Shown here: positions 29,626 through 39,104 of the stretch, piece after piece
How the letters are laid out: every line of letters starts with the position of its first letter
Position numbering within the stretch: position 1 is the first letter of the stretch
Source of the DNA: Dehalogenimonas sp. WBC-2
GTDB taxonomy: Bacteria; Chloroflexota; Dehalococcoidia; Dehalococcoidales; Dehalococcoidaceae
DNA length: 64,000 bases
Assembly (NCBI GenBank): GCA_001005265.1
Contig: CP011392.1
Location: 558,001-622,000 of the forward strand
Direction of reading: 5' to 3'
Notes under the pieces: model-generated
Databases searched by the model: none
What the model was told of the DNA's origin: nothing
What the model saw: the letters and a program-made list of their open reading frames with translations, nothing else
Position numbers and translations under genes: made by a program

Positions 29626-30354
29626 ATGCTATTAGCAGGGATAGATTTAGCTTGGAACCCCGACAAGAATACAACCGCCATTTCGATTGGAGATTGTGAT
29701 GGCAATATCATCTCCTTATCCAAAATCTTTCCAGCAGTGCACGGACTAGACGCCATCAAATCGGTACTCAATTCTGAATCCGGTCTCTCCGGAGTTGCGA
29801 TTGACGCGTCCCTAATAGTCACTAATGAATCAGGGCAGCGGGAGTGCGAACGGTTAATTGGTGAACAATATGGATCCCGCGGGGCTTCATGTCATTCGAC
29901 CAATACCAAACGTATAAATGAGGCCAGCCGAATGCTATCTAGTTATTTGTCATATAAAGGGTTCACGCATGGGCGTTCCGACTCGAGCGGTAAATTCCAA
30001 ATCGAATGCTATCCCCACCCCGCCTTGATTGAAATATTTGAGTTGAATGAACGTCTGTGCTATAAAAAGGGCTCGGTACAACAAAAAAAGGACGGGCAAA
30101 AAGATCTAGCAAGGCGTTTAAACCTTTTACAAAATTCCGATGTAATCAAGCTCGACATTCGTGAAAATTGCAGCCATTATTTTAATCCCACACACATACA
30201 ATCTCTTGCTGGGCACGGCCTCAAGGTCAATGAAGATGTTTTGGATTCTGTCGTCTGCCTTTACACCTGTGCCTTATATTCAATGGGGTTACCTTGCATT
30301 TTTGGTTCGTTATCCGAAGGGTATATTTATGTTCCACAACAAAAATGCGTCTGA
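29626..30354 (+). CDS. DUF429 family protein (predicted RNase H-like nuclease)
   Basis: The 242-residue protein starts with the RNase H-like strand and Asp LLAGIDLAWNPDKNTTAI, has VAIDASLIVTNESGQRECER near residue 65 and the ECYPHPALIEIF block near residue 128, all typical of DUF429. The fold is predicted to be RNase H-like; the biochemical activity is not established. It follows brxL by 100 bases on the same strand and could be a passenger of the defence operon. Confidence 0.8.
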   Translation: MLLAGIDLAWNPDKNTTAISIGDCDGNIISLSKIFPAVHGLDAIKSVLNSESGLSGVAIDASLIVTNESGQRECERLIGEQYGSRGASCHSTNTKRINEASRMLSSYLSYKGFTHGRSDSSGKFQIECYPHPALIEIFELNERLCYKKGSVQQKKDGQKDLARRLNLLQNSDVIKLDIRENCSHYFNPTHIQSLAGHGLKVNEDVLDSVVCLYTCALYSMGLPCIFGSLSEGYIYVPQQKCV

Positions 30355-30596
30355 ACATTTCAATGTCCATCCATGGTACAAATCAAGCTCTACCACTCCA
30401 ACGCATTCTTACTCTTCAATGAGAGAAAAGGGTTCCTTTCTTCGCAGACGCGATTAGCTTTGGCGGGATAGCTTTGGGAATGGGCGGACCTTTATTGCTC
30501 CGGTCGATCTTGCTTTAAGCAGTCGATATTGATAATCCTGTCCGTTAAAATCGTTCGCCGTGGTCTTACCGCCTGTTTCCCAAGAATATAATCGGG

Positions 30597-31196
30597 CTAT
30601 TCGATTCCACTTAATCCTCCCATTTCCTCGATGAAATACCATCCACATCTATGGCAAATCAACTTATTAATTCGGAATGCACTTTCAAAATCGGGAACCC
30701 ATTCGTCCTTAGTTTTCAAATCTATGCTACCGCAGTTTGGGCATTTATAATATGGTCGCTGAACAAGAAGATTCCCTTTTGATAGGGTCTCAAGCACGAG
30801 TATCATCGATAGACCAGAAGCTAATAAGCACTGAATTGCCATGGCTTCGGTTGCGTTTACATCGTGTTCGAGTTTATTGCATAAATCGAACGCGCCCTTC
30901 ACCATATCCATGAGACTCGCATAGTGGATACTTTCCCTTTCAAGTATAGCCTCAATCAATCTTTTAACATCGGTGTGACTATGTTGGACTGTTGTGCCTT
31001 GCGGCACAAAAACACTCTGAGAAAATTCAATCCAGGCATCACGTACAACAATCCCGATTTGCTGACATTCCTCCACTGAATCCACCCGTTGCACTTGTTG
31101 TAAAGCAACCTCAAATTTTCTGGATGCACAAGGGCTTTGGGCACCAATTCCAATCATGACGTGTTGGGCAATTTCGTTTATTTGCTCACTAATCAT
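30597..31196 (-). CDS. Unknown protein with C-terminal zinc ribbon
   Basis: The 199-residue protein is helical for its first 150 residues with no recognised domain. At the C-terminus are two CxxC pairs, CPNCGS and CHRCGW, spaced about 28 residues, which should bind one zinc ion. The start is ATG 31196. The gene runs opposite to the BREX operon and next to a membrane protein gene on the same strand, 46 bases downstream of it. Confidence 0.7.
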   Translation of the reverse strand: MISEQINEIAQHVMIGIGAQSPCASRKFEVALQQVQRVDSVEECQQIGIVVRDAWIEFSQSVFVPQGTTVQHSHTDVKRLIEAILERESIHYASLMDMVKGAFDLCNKLEHDVNATEAMAIQCLLASGLSMILVLETLSKGNLLVQRPYYKCPNCGSIDLKTKDEWVPDFESAFRINKLICHRCGWYFIEEMGGLSGIE

Positions 31197-31242
31197 ATGG
31201 CATTATCTCTCTAAATTCGTTCCTATAAATAAAGCATCCACA

Positions 31243-32109
31243 TTATGAAAACAAAAACAGAAGTACGGCTCCCGTTAACCCCGCAGTAACCGTGTATCCA
31301 ATATAATAATTTTTCCTCACCTCATTGCTATCGAGGTCTAGTTTTGATCCAAAAAATGCGTTCAACCCCCAAGCAGGCCAATGCAGGATTATCAACAAAA
31401 GATCGATAAAGAATATCGCGATGGTATACACGGGACCAGTAATCCAGTTGTAAAAAAAGTGATGACTGATTCTCTTGAGCGCCTGTCCTAAATCATCAAG
31501 GATATACCTTTTCAGGCGTTCAACACTTGCTCTTTTATGTTTTATCTTTAATTCGATAGCGTATTGATTAACAGCTGAAAACAGATTTATCAAGCCAGCT
31601 CCGATAAACCATAGCACCAGCCATAGCACTGGAATATGAGTAGTACCAACGATATTTAATACGATAAAAACCCAAAAACCAATCATTAGGAACAAAACAA
31701 TTGGCAAACCCATCAACCACAGTAACGCCACGTTCCAAATGTTGTATACGCTCTTGCTGGATTGAACCGTAAGCCAAACGTATCCAGGTTCTCTTGGGTA
31801 TAGCGCCATCAGCATTGTTGATACAACACGCAGAAATACAGTGAATAACGTGCATTTGAATAGCAACTCGAATAAAACATAACCGCCTGTGGTTATTCCA
31901 AAAATAGTTAACACCAATCCGATAATGGACAACGTATGGTTTTCACTTAACACGCGCCGATTATACAGCAAAGGGTTCAAAACGTGTTCAAAGTGTTCTC
32001 GTATTTGGGCTAAGAACCCAACCTTGCGGCAAAGGATTATAATTACCATATGGACAAAGGCATAGTACAAAAACCAAAGAATAACGATGACTTTTGAAGA
32101 CGCCTTCAA
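31243..32109 (-). CDS. Multi-pass membrane protein of unknown function
   Basis: The product has hydrophobic segments near residues 7-27, 58-80, 85-100, 122-165 and 170-190, and a C-terminal one around 263-288, so it should be an inner-membrane protein. The longest frame (288 residues, ATG 32109) overlaps the divergent RNase H gene by 23 bases, which leaves no room for promoters. A start at the internal ATG near 32049 would resolve this. No family is recognised. Confidence 0.65.
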   Translation of the reverse strand: MKASSKVIVILWFLYYAFVHMVIIILCRKVGFLAQIREHFEHVLNPLLYNRRVLSENHTLSIIGLVLTIFGITTGGYVLFELLFKCTLFTVFLRVVSTMLMALYPREPGYVWLTVQSSKSVYNIWNVALLWLMGLPIVLFLMIGFWVFIVLNIVGTTHIPVLWLVLWFIGAGLINLFSAVNQYAIELKIKHKRASVERLKRYILDDLGQALKRISHHFFYNWITGPVYTIAIFFIDLLLIILHWPAWGLNAFFGSKLDLDSNEVRKNYYIGYTVTAGLTGAVLLFLFS

Positions 32110-32887
32110 TATCTATACTGACGGGTCTTCCCGATCCCACCCAAGAACCGGGGGAATTGGCATTCGATTGATTGTCGTTAACTCTGACGGAATAGAGGAA
32201 ACGGAAGATATCGAACTTCCTGGTTATCATGGTTCAACGAACAACCAAATGGAGTTGTTGGCCTGTATTGAAGGAATAAAGCAAGCAATGCGGCATTTGT
32301 TATTTGGGAATTTCGGGCGGATAGCTATCTTTTCAGACTCGATTTACGTTGTTGAAAACCAGAGTAGGGCATTTTGGACATGGTCCAGAAACAGATGGCT
32401 CAATAACGATGGGAAGGCAGTCGACAACGCAGATTTATGGAAAGAATTATTACGCGTCATAAAACGATGCCAGAAAAGAGTTGATTTTTACTGGATAAAA
32501 GGGCATTCAAAAGATCAACACAACAAGGCAGTCGACAAAATGGCAAAACGATCTAGCAAGAACCCACTTAATCCCCCGGTGTCGATCATTAAAGTGCGCA
32601 GAAAACTGTCTGAACGTTCCGTCGACCCGGGCTGCGTTCCTATTAAGGGGCAAAGAATATTCATCAGAGTAATCAATGACACTTATCTCGCTCTTCAAAG
32701 ACGTTTCAAATATAAGTACGAAGTGATTTCAACGGGTAATCCATGTCAGGGATATGTGGATTTTATTTATTCTGAAAAGGAGATCATGTTGAACGCTGGG
32801 CATTGCTACTCAGTAAAGTTAAATGACAATCCGAAGAATCCTATGATAATCAAGGTATTCAGGGAGTTGGAGAAACGAAAGGCTTGA
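32087..32887 (+). CDS. RNase H family protein with C-terminal extension
   Basis: RNase H cuts the RNA strand of RNA-DNA hybrids. The four catalytic acids are all visible: D in IYTDGSS (residue 11), E in NNQMELLA, D in FSDSIYV and D in NKAVDKMAK, and the basic WIKGHS is also present. The RNase H domain fills residues 6-165; the last 100 residues are an extension of unknown function. It lies in the accessory part of the element, so it may act in element replication or defence rather than housekeeping. Confidence 0.9.
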   Translation: MTFEDAFNIYTDGSSRSHPRTGGIGIRLIVVNSDGIEETEDIELPGYHGSTNNQMELLACIEGIKQAMRHLLFGNFGRIAIFSDSIYVVENQSRAFWTWSRNRWLNNDGKAVDNADLWKELLRVIKRCQKRVDFYWIKGHSKDQHNKAVDKMAKRSSKNPLNPPVSIIKVRRKLSERSVDPGCVPIKGQRIFIRVINDTYLALQRRFKYKYEVISTGNPCQGYVDFIYSEKEIMLNAGHCYSVKLNDNPKNPMIIKVFRELEKRKA

Positions 32888-33081
32888 TGCAATCAATTTA
32901 AAGTTCTGTGAACGGCCCGGACGCGCGCATTCCTAAACCACGCATCCCGTGTTTGCACGGCACGGGGAGTGTCAAGGATCAATCAATAAAGGATGTCCGA
33001 TAATACTGGCCATTGTTCAAGAGTAATTTGAACAATCAGACTCCATGGTTTAATATTCGAAATCAGGGAGGGACACCAGTG

Positions 33082-35073
33082 ATGTCTGAGAATGCTTCCA
33101 GATTCATCGAGTTTCAGATGGAACCTCAGTTGCTGACAAAACAACTGGGATCAGACCTTTATCCTTCATCTGGTGAAGCGTTATGCCAGCTTATCGCAAA
33201 TGCGCTTGATGCTGGATCTTCACAAGTAAGAGTTACAGTCAAGCGAAACGATCTTGATGCTCCTCAGGAAGTAGTTATTTCTGATGACGGTATGGGAATC
33301 ACGATCAAACAACTTGACCAAGCATATAGGTGCGTCGGAAAACATTTTCAACCCTATGCATCCAAAAGAGAGACTATTGGCTCTCGTGGAATAGGCAGGT
33401 TCGCAGTTTTTGCCCTTGCTCCTGAATCATATTGGCGGACCGTCGCGTTAGAAGGCACACAGTTTTTTTGTCATGAATGGACCTTGGTGGAAGGGTCATT
33501 GAAATTCCAGGTTACGAGCAAAGCGGTTGACGAAAAGACAGGTACGACGGTCACCCTTCCCCTTAAACAAAATGAGGGAATTAGTCGATTGTTTGGTGGA
33601 ACGCAATCCGTTAAAAGGCTATTGTTTAATGCCTTTGCTTGCTATCTTTTTCGATACGAGAACGAGGTTTCGATCTTTGTTGATGACGAACCCGTCAAGC
33701 CTTCGGAGTTTGTTGAACGTAGCGAATCCGAAGAAATCCCAGAATCCGAAAAAATCCCACAAGCTACTCTCCGTCATTTGGTACTTGGGAGAGCCGTTGA
33801 TCAAGAATGCTCAAGTCTATTACGTTTTTCCACGCACGGAACGACCATTTCAAGTAAACCAATTGAAGGCGAACCCATTCCTGGAAGCAAATATTTGGGA
33901 TTGGTAGACTCTCCATATCTTTCTGATTTGACCAACACCGCCAAATCAGAATTAGCTCATCTGGACAAACGCTTTCTTGAGCTTGAGAAGGAAACTATAA
34001 CTCGCGCTCAACGATATATATTGACGCAACGGGCGAATAGAGTACGATCATTCCTAGAGGAGGCGAGAGAAAAGCCATATTACCCCTATAAGGAACCCCC
34101 TCGTACGATTATCGATTCTACGAGTCAACAACTCTATGACGGAATTTTAATGTCTCTTGAAACAGGTTACGGTATTCGTAGCCTTCAACCAAAACAACAA
34201 CGTCTCGTTTTTATTTTAGCAAAACAGCTTCTACAAAGCGAAGACTTGGCCGACGTACTTACAAGCGTTTTGGGTTTGAGTGGAGATGAAATCACAAAGT
34301 TCGCTGATTTATTAAAACGCACCTCTCTGAGTTCAGTTATTGCGATTTCAGAGCTTCTCGTTGGTAGGTTTCAATTCATCAACGAACTCAAAGAGCTCAT
34401 CTATGGAGCATCATCAGTGTTGGTAAAAGAAAGGCAGCACCTACATAAAATTATTGAAGGACATACCTGGATATTTGGCGAACAGTTTCATTTACTTGGT
34501 AGTGATGTTGCCATAAACACTCTACTACCAATAATAAACTCCGTTGTTAAAGACGCAACGGAAAGTGAAGCATTTATCACCGTAGGTGATCAGTTACGCG
34601 ATATACCCGATCTATATTTAATGGGCACAAAATGGAACGAAGGGTCAAAATATCACCAACATCTAATTGTGGAAATGAAAAGGCCGTCTATCAAGATTGT
34701 TGCCGAACATATTGAACAGTTAAAACGATACGCATCGAAAATAGTTCAGCATCCGATGTTCGCTCAGCAACCAACTAGCCACAGGTTCACTTTTATATGT
34801 GTTTCAAGTGACGTGTCAGAGAATGTACAAAAAACGGAATATCAGGCTAATGAGGAACCGGGTCTACTCGGACGTCCACACGGATTTGGTCACCCAACTG
34901 AGTTGTGGGCTCTCAGATGGTCTGATCTTCTTGATAGACGCACCGGTGAAATGAACTATCTGAAAGACAGAATCGTGATGCAGGCGAACCCTTCGGATCT
35001 CGAATACTTACGAGAGCAGGTGGCTGGATTTCTCCCTAAACAGGTATTAGAACAGATTAATACTTCGATTTAA
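33082..35073 (+). CDS. GHKL-type ATPase fused to a probable PD-(D/E)XK nuclease domain
   Basis: The N-terminal 200 residues carry the ATP-binding motifs of the HSP90/MutL/MORC class: N-box LIANALDAG (about 36-44), DDGMGI (66-71) and GSRGIGRFA (99-107). Near the C-terminus IPDLYL (about 508) and LIVEMKRP (about 528-535) fit the D...ExK pattern of PD-(D/E)XK nucleases. A TTG at 33013 extends the frame, but ATG 33082 with a GGGAGGG site is better (663 residues). The gene is convergent with the next pair and overlaps it by 4 bases. A stand-alone defence or DNA-repair effector is plausible; the exact family is not known to me. Confidence 0.75.
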   Translation: MSENASRFIEFQMEPQLLTKQLGSDLYPSSGEALCQLIANALDAGSSQVRVTVKRNDLDAPQEVVISDDGMGITIKQLDQAYRCVGKHFQPYASKRETIGSRGIGRFAVFALAPESYWRTVALEGTQFFCHEWTLVEGSLKFQVTSKAVDEKTGTTVTLPLKQNEGISRLFGGTQSVKRLLFNAFACYLFRYENEVSIFVDDEPVKPSEFVERSESEEIPESEKIPQATLRHLVLGRAVDQECSSLLRFSTHGTTISSKPIEGEPIPGSKYLGLVDSPYLSDLTNTAKSELAHLDKRFLELEKETITRAQRYILTQRANRVRSFLEEAREKPYYPYKEPPRTIIDSTSQQLYDGILMSLETGYGIRSLQPKQQRLVFILAKQLLQSEDLADVLTSVLGLSGDEITKFADLLKRTSLSSVIAISELLVGRFQFINELKELIYGASSVLVKERQHLHKIIEGHTWIFGEQFHLLGSDVAINTLLPIINSVVKDATESEAFITVGDQLRDIPDLYLMGTKWNEGSKYHQHLIVEMKRPSIKIVAEHIEQLKRYASKIVQHPMFAQQPTSHRFTFICVSSDVSENVQKTEYQANEEPGLLGRPHGFGHPTELWALRWSDLLDRRTGEMNYLKDRIVMQANPSDLEYLREQVAGFLPKQVLEQINTSI

Positions 35074-35480
35074 CATATTCTAGTGAATTTATTTCGCCAA
35101 GCAGCTGCTTCAATGGAAGATCTCTGTTCTATCTTGAGGATTGCCTCCTGAATTCGATACTGTAATCCTGCTGTCTGGTGTAGGCGGTAGGCCTGTTTAA
35201 GGAATCCGTGATAATCCTTTGCTTCAAATGCACGATTAAGTAAAGTTGCTGTGTCATATGGAAGTTTTATATCCACTGTACCGATCATTGCAAGCAGAGT
35301 ACTTGCGCACCCGCGCAGGAACATCTCTTTCGCAGTGGTATCTATATCTTCCTGTGGAATTACAAAACCTGCGACTTTAGCTTTTCTTATGGCTTTTGCT
35401 AACTGTCCTTGACGTAGAAGGGCTGTTATCTCTGAATCCTTGGTCTTCTGTGCTACCACTTGCTGACGGAAATCTTGCAT
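35070..35480 (-). CDS. Small unknown partner of the helicase gene
   Basis: A 136-residue, mostly helical protein (MQDFRQQVVAQKTKDSEITALL at the start), with no Cys, membrane segment or known motif. Its start codon at 35480 overlaps the last base of the helicase gene stop, so the two are translationally coupled and probably work together. Confidence 0.65.
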   Translation of the reverse strand: MQDFRQQVVAQKTKDSEITALLRQGQLAKAIRKAKVAGFVIPQEDIDTTAKEMFLRGCASTLLAMIGTVDIKLPYDTATLLNRAFEAKDYHGFLKQAYRLHQTAGLQYRIQEAILKIEQRSSIEAAAWRNKFTRIC

Positions 35481-37018
35481 TAAGTTGTTACCTCTAGGAT
35501 AAATAGTTGTTTCACCGCTCTAGACATAGCAATATAAGCATCGATTGCTACACCGTAATTTCTACGCAAAGCATCAACCTTGTTTGTCGTCATTATGATT
35601 ACTTGTCGCTCGTAACCACGAATTTCCGATGAGGAAGTAACAATGATACCTTTCTGGTTGAGATCGTTAGTGACGGGTAATTTTCGTTCAGCAAGTGCAC
35701 GATAGACTTCTTGTGAATCTTGATCGAATATTATTAAACCAATCTCTTGAGGATTGTGACTGCCTAGTAATCGGTATACAAGACTCGCAAGAACATCGTT
35801 GATTTCTTTTTGCTTGACGTGGTGGTTGATGACCTCTCCTACCTCGAATACTGGAACATCAGCGAGGGGTTTTGCAGGGAGGGATTCGGAGAGAAAGGAG
35901 AGATAATGCTCGGCAATCTCACGTCCGTTTCTATAGTTTATGCACAAGCTGAATTTCTGAATTCTGGGAAATTGACTAAGCATATCCTTCCAATCGGTAA
36001 TGCGCCTCCGGTAACGAGCGATATCCCCATTCGCAATATTCCCTCCAAGTTGATTAATATCGTAAAAAAGTGTTAATCCCACAGCATCTGGCATTTCCTC
36101 ACTGAGTTTACGGAGCCAGGTCACGGGGATTTCCTGGGCTTCATCAAAAATTAGATGATCAACCACACCGGCAAGTTGTAGTAGTTCATCAGGGTGTCGC
36201 GGAACGAAAAAATAGTTTCGATCCTCATCCTTTCCGATCATATTTTGAAGGTGCTTCTTAGAGATACCAAGTGCTGACTCATTTGGGCAAACGAATCCAA
36301 CAGATAAACCGCAGTCTGTCAGGTACTTGGTGCGATGCCATCCACATATAGTTTTCCCGGTACCCGCAGACCCAACAACTGCCGCACGGAATGGGGCTGG
36401 TAACTCCACAATGAATGACTGAGAAGGATGTAAATATAACTCCCAATCACCGCCACCATCTTCAAGAATCCGGGTCAAGTCTTCATCATTTTGGAGTATT
36501 CGAAAGCGAGCATGAGGGATAATAAGCCCACTAGTTTCATAAAGAGTCAAGGCAAGATTCGCTGTAGCTGAAGATACCTCAGATGCTGCTACAAGAAGGT
36601 CATCCTCAGTAGTACAATTACGAAATCGCTCGGCTTCACTCCCTGTCACACCGAATGAAAAAAGAGCCTTATATATTGCATCTGGCATTAATTGGTCAGT
36701 AGAAATTTGAGCAATTGGTACACCTTGATCATTACGATTGACTATTGCACGATCGGCCAAATCGTGCTTTACAACACGATGCAGGATGAGGCTGCCCCCA
36801 TCCAATTCCCCTAAGATCCTGTAATTCATGTCTAATGAGAGGGATATCATATTGGATCCACTCAAACAATGCAGCCTCCAGCCAGGAAGTGCCTTTTGTC
36901 GTAATGCAGAAGGATCAATAAAGTGTAGTTCGATGGTAAGATCTCTACATTTATTTGCCAATGAAGTCGGTAAGGATTGAAAATCCCGAAGAAACTTCTC
37001 TGTGAATTTTATCTGCAT
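35480..37018 (-). CDS. SF1 DNA helicase with RelE-like N-terminal domain
   Basis: The first 90 residues (IKFTEKFLRDFQSLP ... GWRLHCLSGSNMISLSLDMNYRILGELDGGSLILHRVVKHDL) have the look of a RelE/ParE/YoeB-type fold. After a linker there is a UvrD/Rep-type ATPase: P-loop GSAGTGKTICGWH near residue 212, Walker B IFDEAQE near 289, and the C-terminal helicase part with VTSSSEIRGYERQVIIMTTN near 460. GTG 37054 is an alternative, longer start. The combination of toxin-like fold and helicase occurs in some mobile-element proteins; the nuclease residues are not obviously intact. Confidence 0.8.
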   Translation of the reverse strand: MQIKFTEKFLRDFQSLPTSLANKCRDLTIELHFIDPSALRQKALPGWRLHCLSGSNMISLSLDMNYRILGELDGGSLILHRVVKHDLADRAIVNRNDQGVPIAQISTDQLMPDAIYKALFSFGVTGSEAERFRNCTTEDDLLVAASEVSSATANLALTLYETSGLIIPHARFRILQNDEDLTRILEDGGGDWELYLHPSQSFIVELPAPFRAAVVGSAGTGKTICGWHRTKYLTDCGLSVGFVCPNESALGISKKHLQNMIGKDEDRNYFFVPRHPDELLQLAGVVDHLIFDEAQEIPVTWLRKLSEEMPDAVGLTLFYDINQLGGNIANGDIARYRRRITDWKDMLSQFPRIQKFSLCINYRNGREIAEHYLSFLSESLPAKPLADVPVFEVGEVINHHVKQKEINDVLASLVYRLLGSHNPQEIGLIIFDQDSQEVYRALAERKLPVTNDLNQKGIIVTSSSEIRGYERQVIIMTTNKVDALRRNYGVAIDAYIAMSRAVKQLFILEVTT

Positions 37019-37346
37019 TTTGGTTTCTTTCACTGATGGAGTAATAGTGACCACTCAACACATTATAACTGCCGAGAAATAGAATGCAATAGCTAGACTG
37101 AAAACTGAGCCTGGTTATCAGTCATTTCGAGATGGCTAACCAGGAGATTACAGAATACACCGGGGTTTTCTAGAATCAGCTGTGCTAGTAAGGTAATCTG
37201 GGGTATCTTTCGCTGGCGATTTTTACTCGGCAACATAACGCAAGATTGGTGGAGGCATGAATGGTTTGGTTTCCGAATTTGCCATCGGACCTCACTTTTG
37301 ATCGGGATATTTTGGTAAGGACGAGTATAAACGCCGCTCCCACCTG

Positions 37347-38279
37347 TCACCAACTTTGAGAATAATCGTATATTTCGCCCCGGTCGGCGTCAACAATAAT
37401 GCTCTGTCCTGATTTGATGGCATCAGTCGCCCCTACACAGCGGCTTATACAAGGAATACCACACGACCAACCTGCTGATTCGCCACCATGCCGGCCATGA
37501 GAAAAAATCGCGGCACTCGATCTGTTTAAAGCTGCTTGAAAAGCACCATACCCGCCAATTTGATGTGTTGCTAGTGTATGGGGACTAGGCTCCGGGGATT
37601 GTTGATTTGAAAGAAGATTCGGCATTGGGGTCATTTCCTGAAACCCGAGTTTCTCGTTAAAGCTTTGTAATGATTTTTCTTTGGATGGGGTGATTGCCCT
37701 TGGCATGCTAAACTTCTTGGTGAGGGCAGCAGCTGTCTCGTCGTCGCACTCACTGTAGATCACCCAACCCGGTCGATCCATTACCAATATTTGTCCATCC
37801 CGGAAGCCCAATAGATCCGCCATTTTCTTGGCTACTAAAGCAGTTCCGACAACAGTCCCTTTACTAACGGAAGTGCCCTTTGCCAATAGCGCATTTGAAT
37901 AACTGTCCTTTATTAGCCCAATGATTACCGGGAGCAGTTGGTCTATGTTGCAATAATTGTCTTTCCAGGGTTCACCTGGGCGAAGTAGGCTGGAAAGTGT
38001 CAAAGTGATTGACCGGGCTTGGTCAAAGCTTACACAAAGTTTGTTTTCTTCGAGCAATCCCGATACCAATATCAGGTCAGCCCATTCTACATTAGCGTAA
38101 ACACCCGGATCGGTAATATTAAGTCCGTATTCACTGCCTTCAATCAAGGATTTGCGGACCTCGACTCCGGCAAGTTTAAGGACTTGGTCTTCTCTCACCG
38201 TTTGTGTAAGCTGTCCCGCCAATTCGTCAATAATTCCTGGCTCGCAGTTGGCAAAGAGTACTTTTTTAATTCTTCTCAC
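37347..38279 (-). CDS. Orphan protein with C-terminal phosphohistidine (PEP-utilising) swivel-like domain
   Basis: The last 55 residues (AAIFSHGRHGGESAGWSCGIPCI, then ATDAIKSGQSIIVDADRGEIYDYS) match the mobile domain of PEP-utilising enzymes, where a His carries phosphate; here the candidate is His in SHGRHGGESAGW (about 258-262). The first 110 residues contain KVLFANCEP and are of unknown fold, and there is no kinase or PEP-binding part, unlike complete PEP synthases. Start GTG 38279. The gene is divergent from the XRE regulator. A role cannot be given from sequence. Confidence 0.65.
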   Translation of the reverse strand: MRRIKKVLFANCEPGIIDELAGQLTQTVREDQVLKLAGVEVRKSLIEGSEYGLNITDPGVYANVEWADLILVSGLLEENKLCVSFDQARSITLTLSSLLRPGEPWKDNYCNIDQLLPVIIGLIKDSYSNALLAKGTSVSKGTVVGTALVAKKMADLLGFRDGQILVMDRPGWVIYSECDDETAAALTKKFSMPRAITPSKEKSLQSFNEKLGFQEMTPMPNLLSNQQSPEPSPHTLATHQIGGYGAFQAALNRSSAAIFSHGRHGGESAGWSCGIPCISRCVGATDAIKSGQSIIVDADRGEIYDYSQSW

Positions 38280-38413
38280 AGTATCGACCTCCTAGATGGA
38301 AATACAGGTTGCAGCTCCGGACTAAACAACGCATATATAGTCGAACCGGATTATAGCATCAAGAGTTCCTAACTGGAACATTCTAGCGGCGCTTTTACCC
38401 TAAAATCATCGGA

Positions 38414-38647
38414 ATGGTTCGAAGGAATATTATTGGGCAGCAAGTCCGGATTGCACGGCTAAAGGCTAAGCCCGCGATAACACAGGCGGATTTAGCTGCC
38501 CGTTTACAGGTTGGTGGTCTACAAATCGAACGGGTTACGATATCCAAAATTGAAACAGGTTATCGCGAGGTCACTGACATGGAGGTATTCGCCATTGCCA
38601 AGGCGTTAGGCGTAACTATCAGTTGGCTGTATGGGGAGCAGCGTTAG
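38414..38647 (+). CDS. XRE-family HTH transcriptional regulator
   Basis: The 77-residue protein is a single Cro/CI-type helix-turn-helix: IGQQVRIARLKAKPAITQADLAARLQVGG, then VTISKIETGYREVTDMEVFAIAKALGV. Such small proteins repress their own or neighbouring promoters. It is divergent from the swivel-domain gene (135 bases apart), so it may control that intergenic region. Confidence 0.88.
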   Translation: MVRRNIIGQQVRIARLKAKPAITQADLAARLQVGGLQIERVTISKIETGYREVTDMEVFAIAKALGVTISWLYGEQR

Positions 38648-39104
38648 CGAGGAACTGATTGAAAAATCCCACTTAACACCAAAACTACAGTATTGACCTT
38701 ATCCTTGAAGTTGCCTAAACTCTTGCTTAGACGCCGCTGCTCGTAACCGCACTACCAATGCAAATGATCTTATCGAATCTTGACCTCATCTCATCCAATT
38801 CCTACACTCTCCTCATAGTGTGCTTCCGGATCGTATTATCGTGGTAATTCTTCACGTGGCTTCCCCCGTAGCACCTATTTCAAGTTATTACCTTCGCGTG
38901 AGAGCGTCTCCCATGCGCGGCTGGGGAAACCGTTAGCCATATACTCCGAAGAACATACCGATTGAAAATATATCAATCGGTATATTGTGGGATCACAAAA
39001 CAGTCACAATAAAGTCACAAGAATTTCCCCCCTCATAATTCCCCGTGCTAGGATGAACTCAACAACAGGCGCGCGTAAGGCGCGCGTGCGAAAGGAGCGT
39101 TGAA
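38648..39104. other. Intergenic region with inverted and direct repeats
   Basis: About 450 bases without a convincing gene. The right part holds an 11-bp perfect inverted repeat (38955-38983), two AGTCACAA direct repeats (about 39001-39020) and a GGCGCGCGT tandem repeat (about 39067-39087) before the zinc-finger gene's ribosome site. Confidence 0.6.
38955..38983. repeat. 11-bp perfect inverted repeat
   Basis: ATACCGATTGA (38955-38965) and TCAATCGGTAT (38973-38983) with a 7-base AT-rich spacer. No T-run follows, so an operator or a replication-protein site is more likely than a terminator. Confidence 0.6.

Noticed and set aside
30454-30648. Minus-strand ORF of 64 codons after the zinc-ribbon gene
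   Set aside because: It overlaps the end of the real gene by 52 bases and has no recognisable features; it could be real but cannot be supported.
31243-32109. Two divergent genes truly overlapping at their starts (31243-32109 and 32087-32887)
   Set aside because: The overlap of 23 bases is better explained by a later start of the membrane protein gene near 32049.
37093-37353. Minus-strand ORF of 86 codons after the swivel-domain gene
   Set aside because: It overlaps that gene's end slightly, its composition looks non-coding and no ribosome site is seen.
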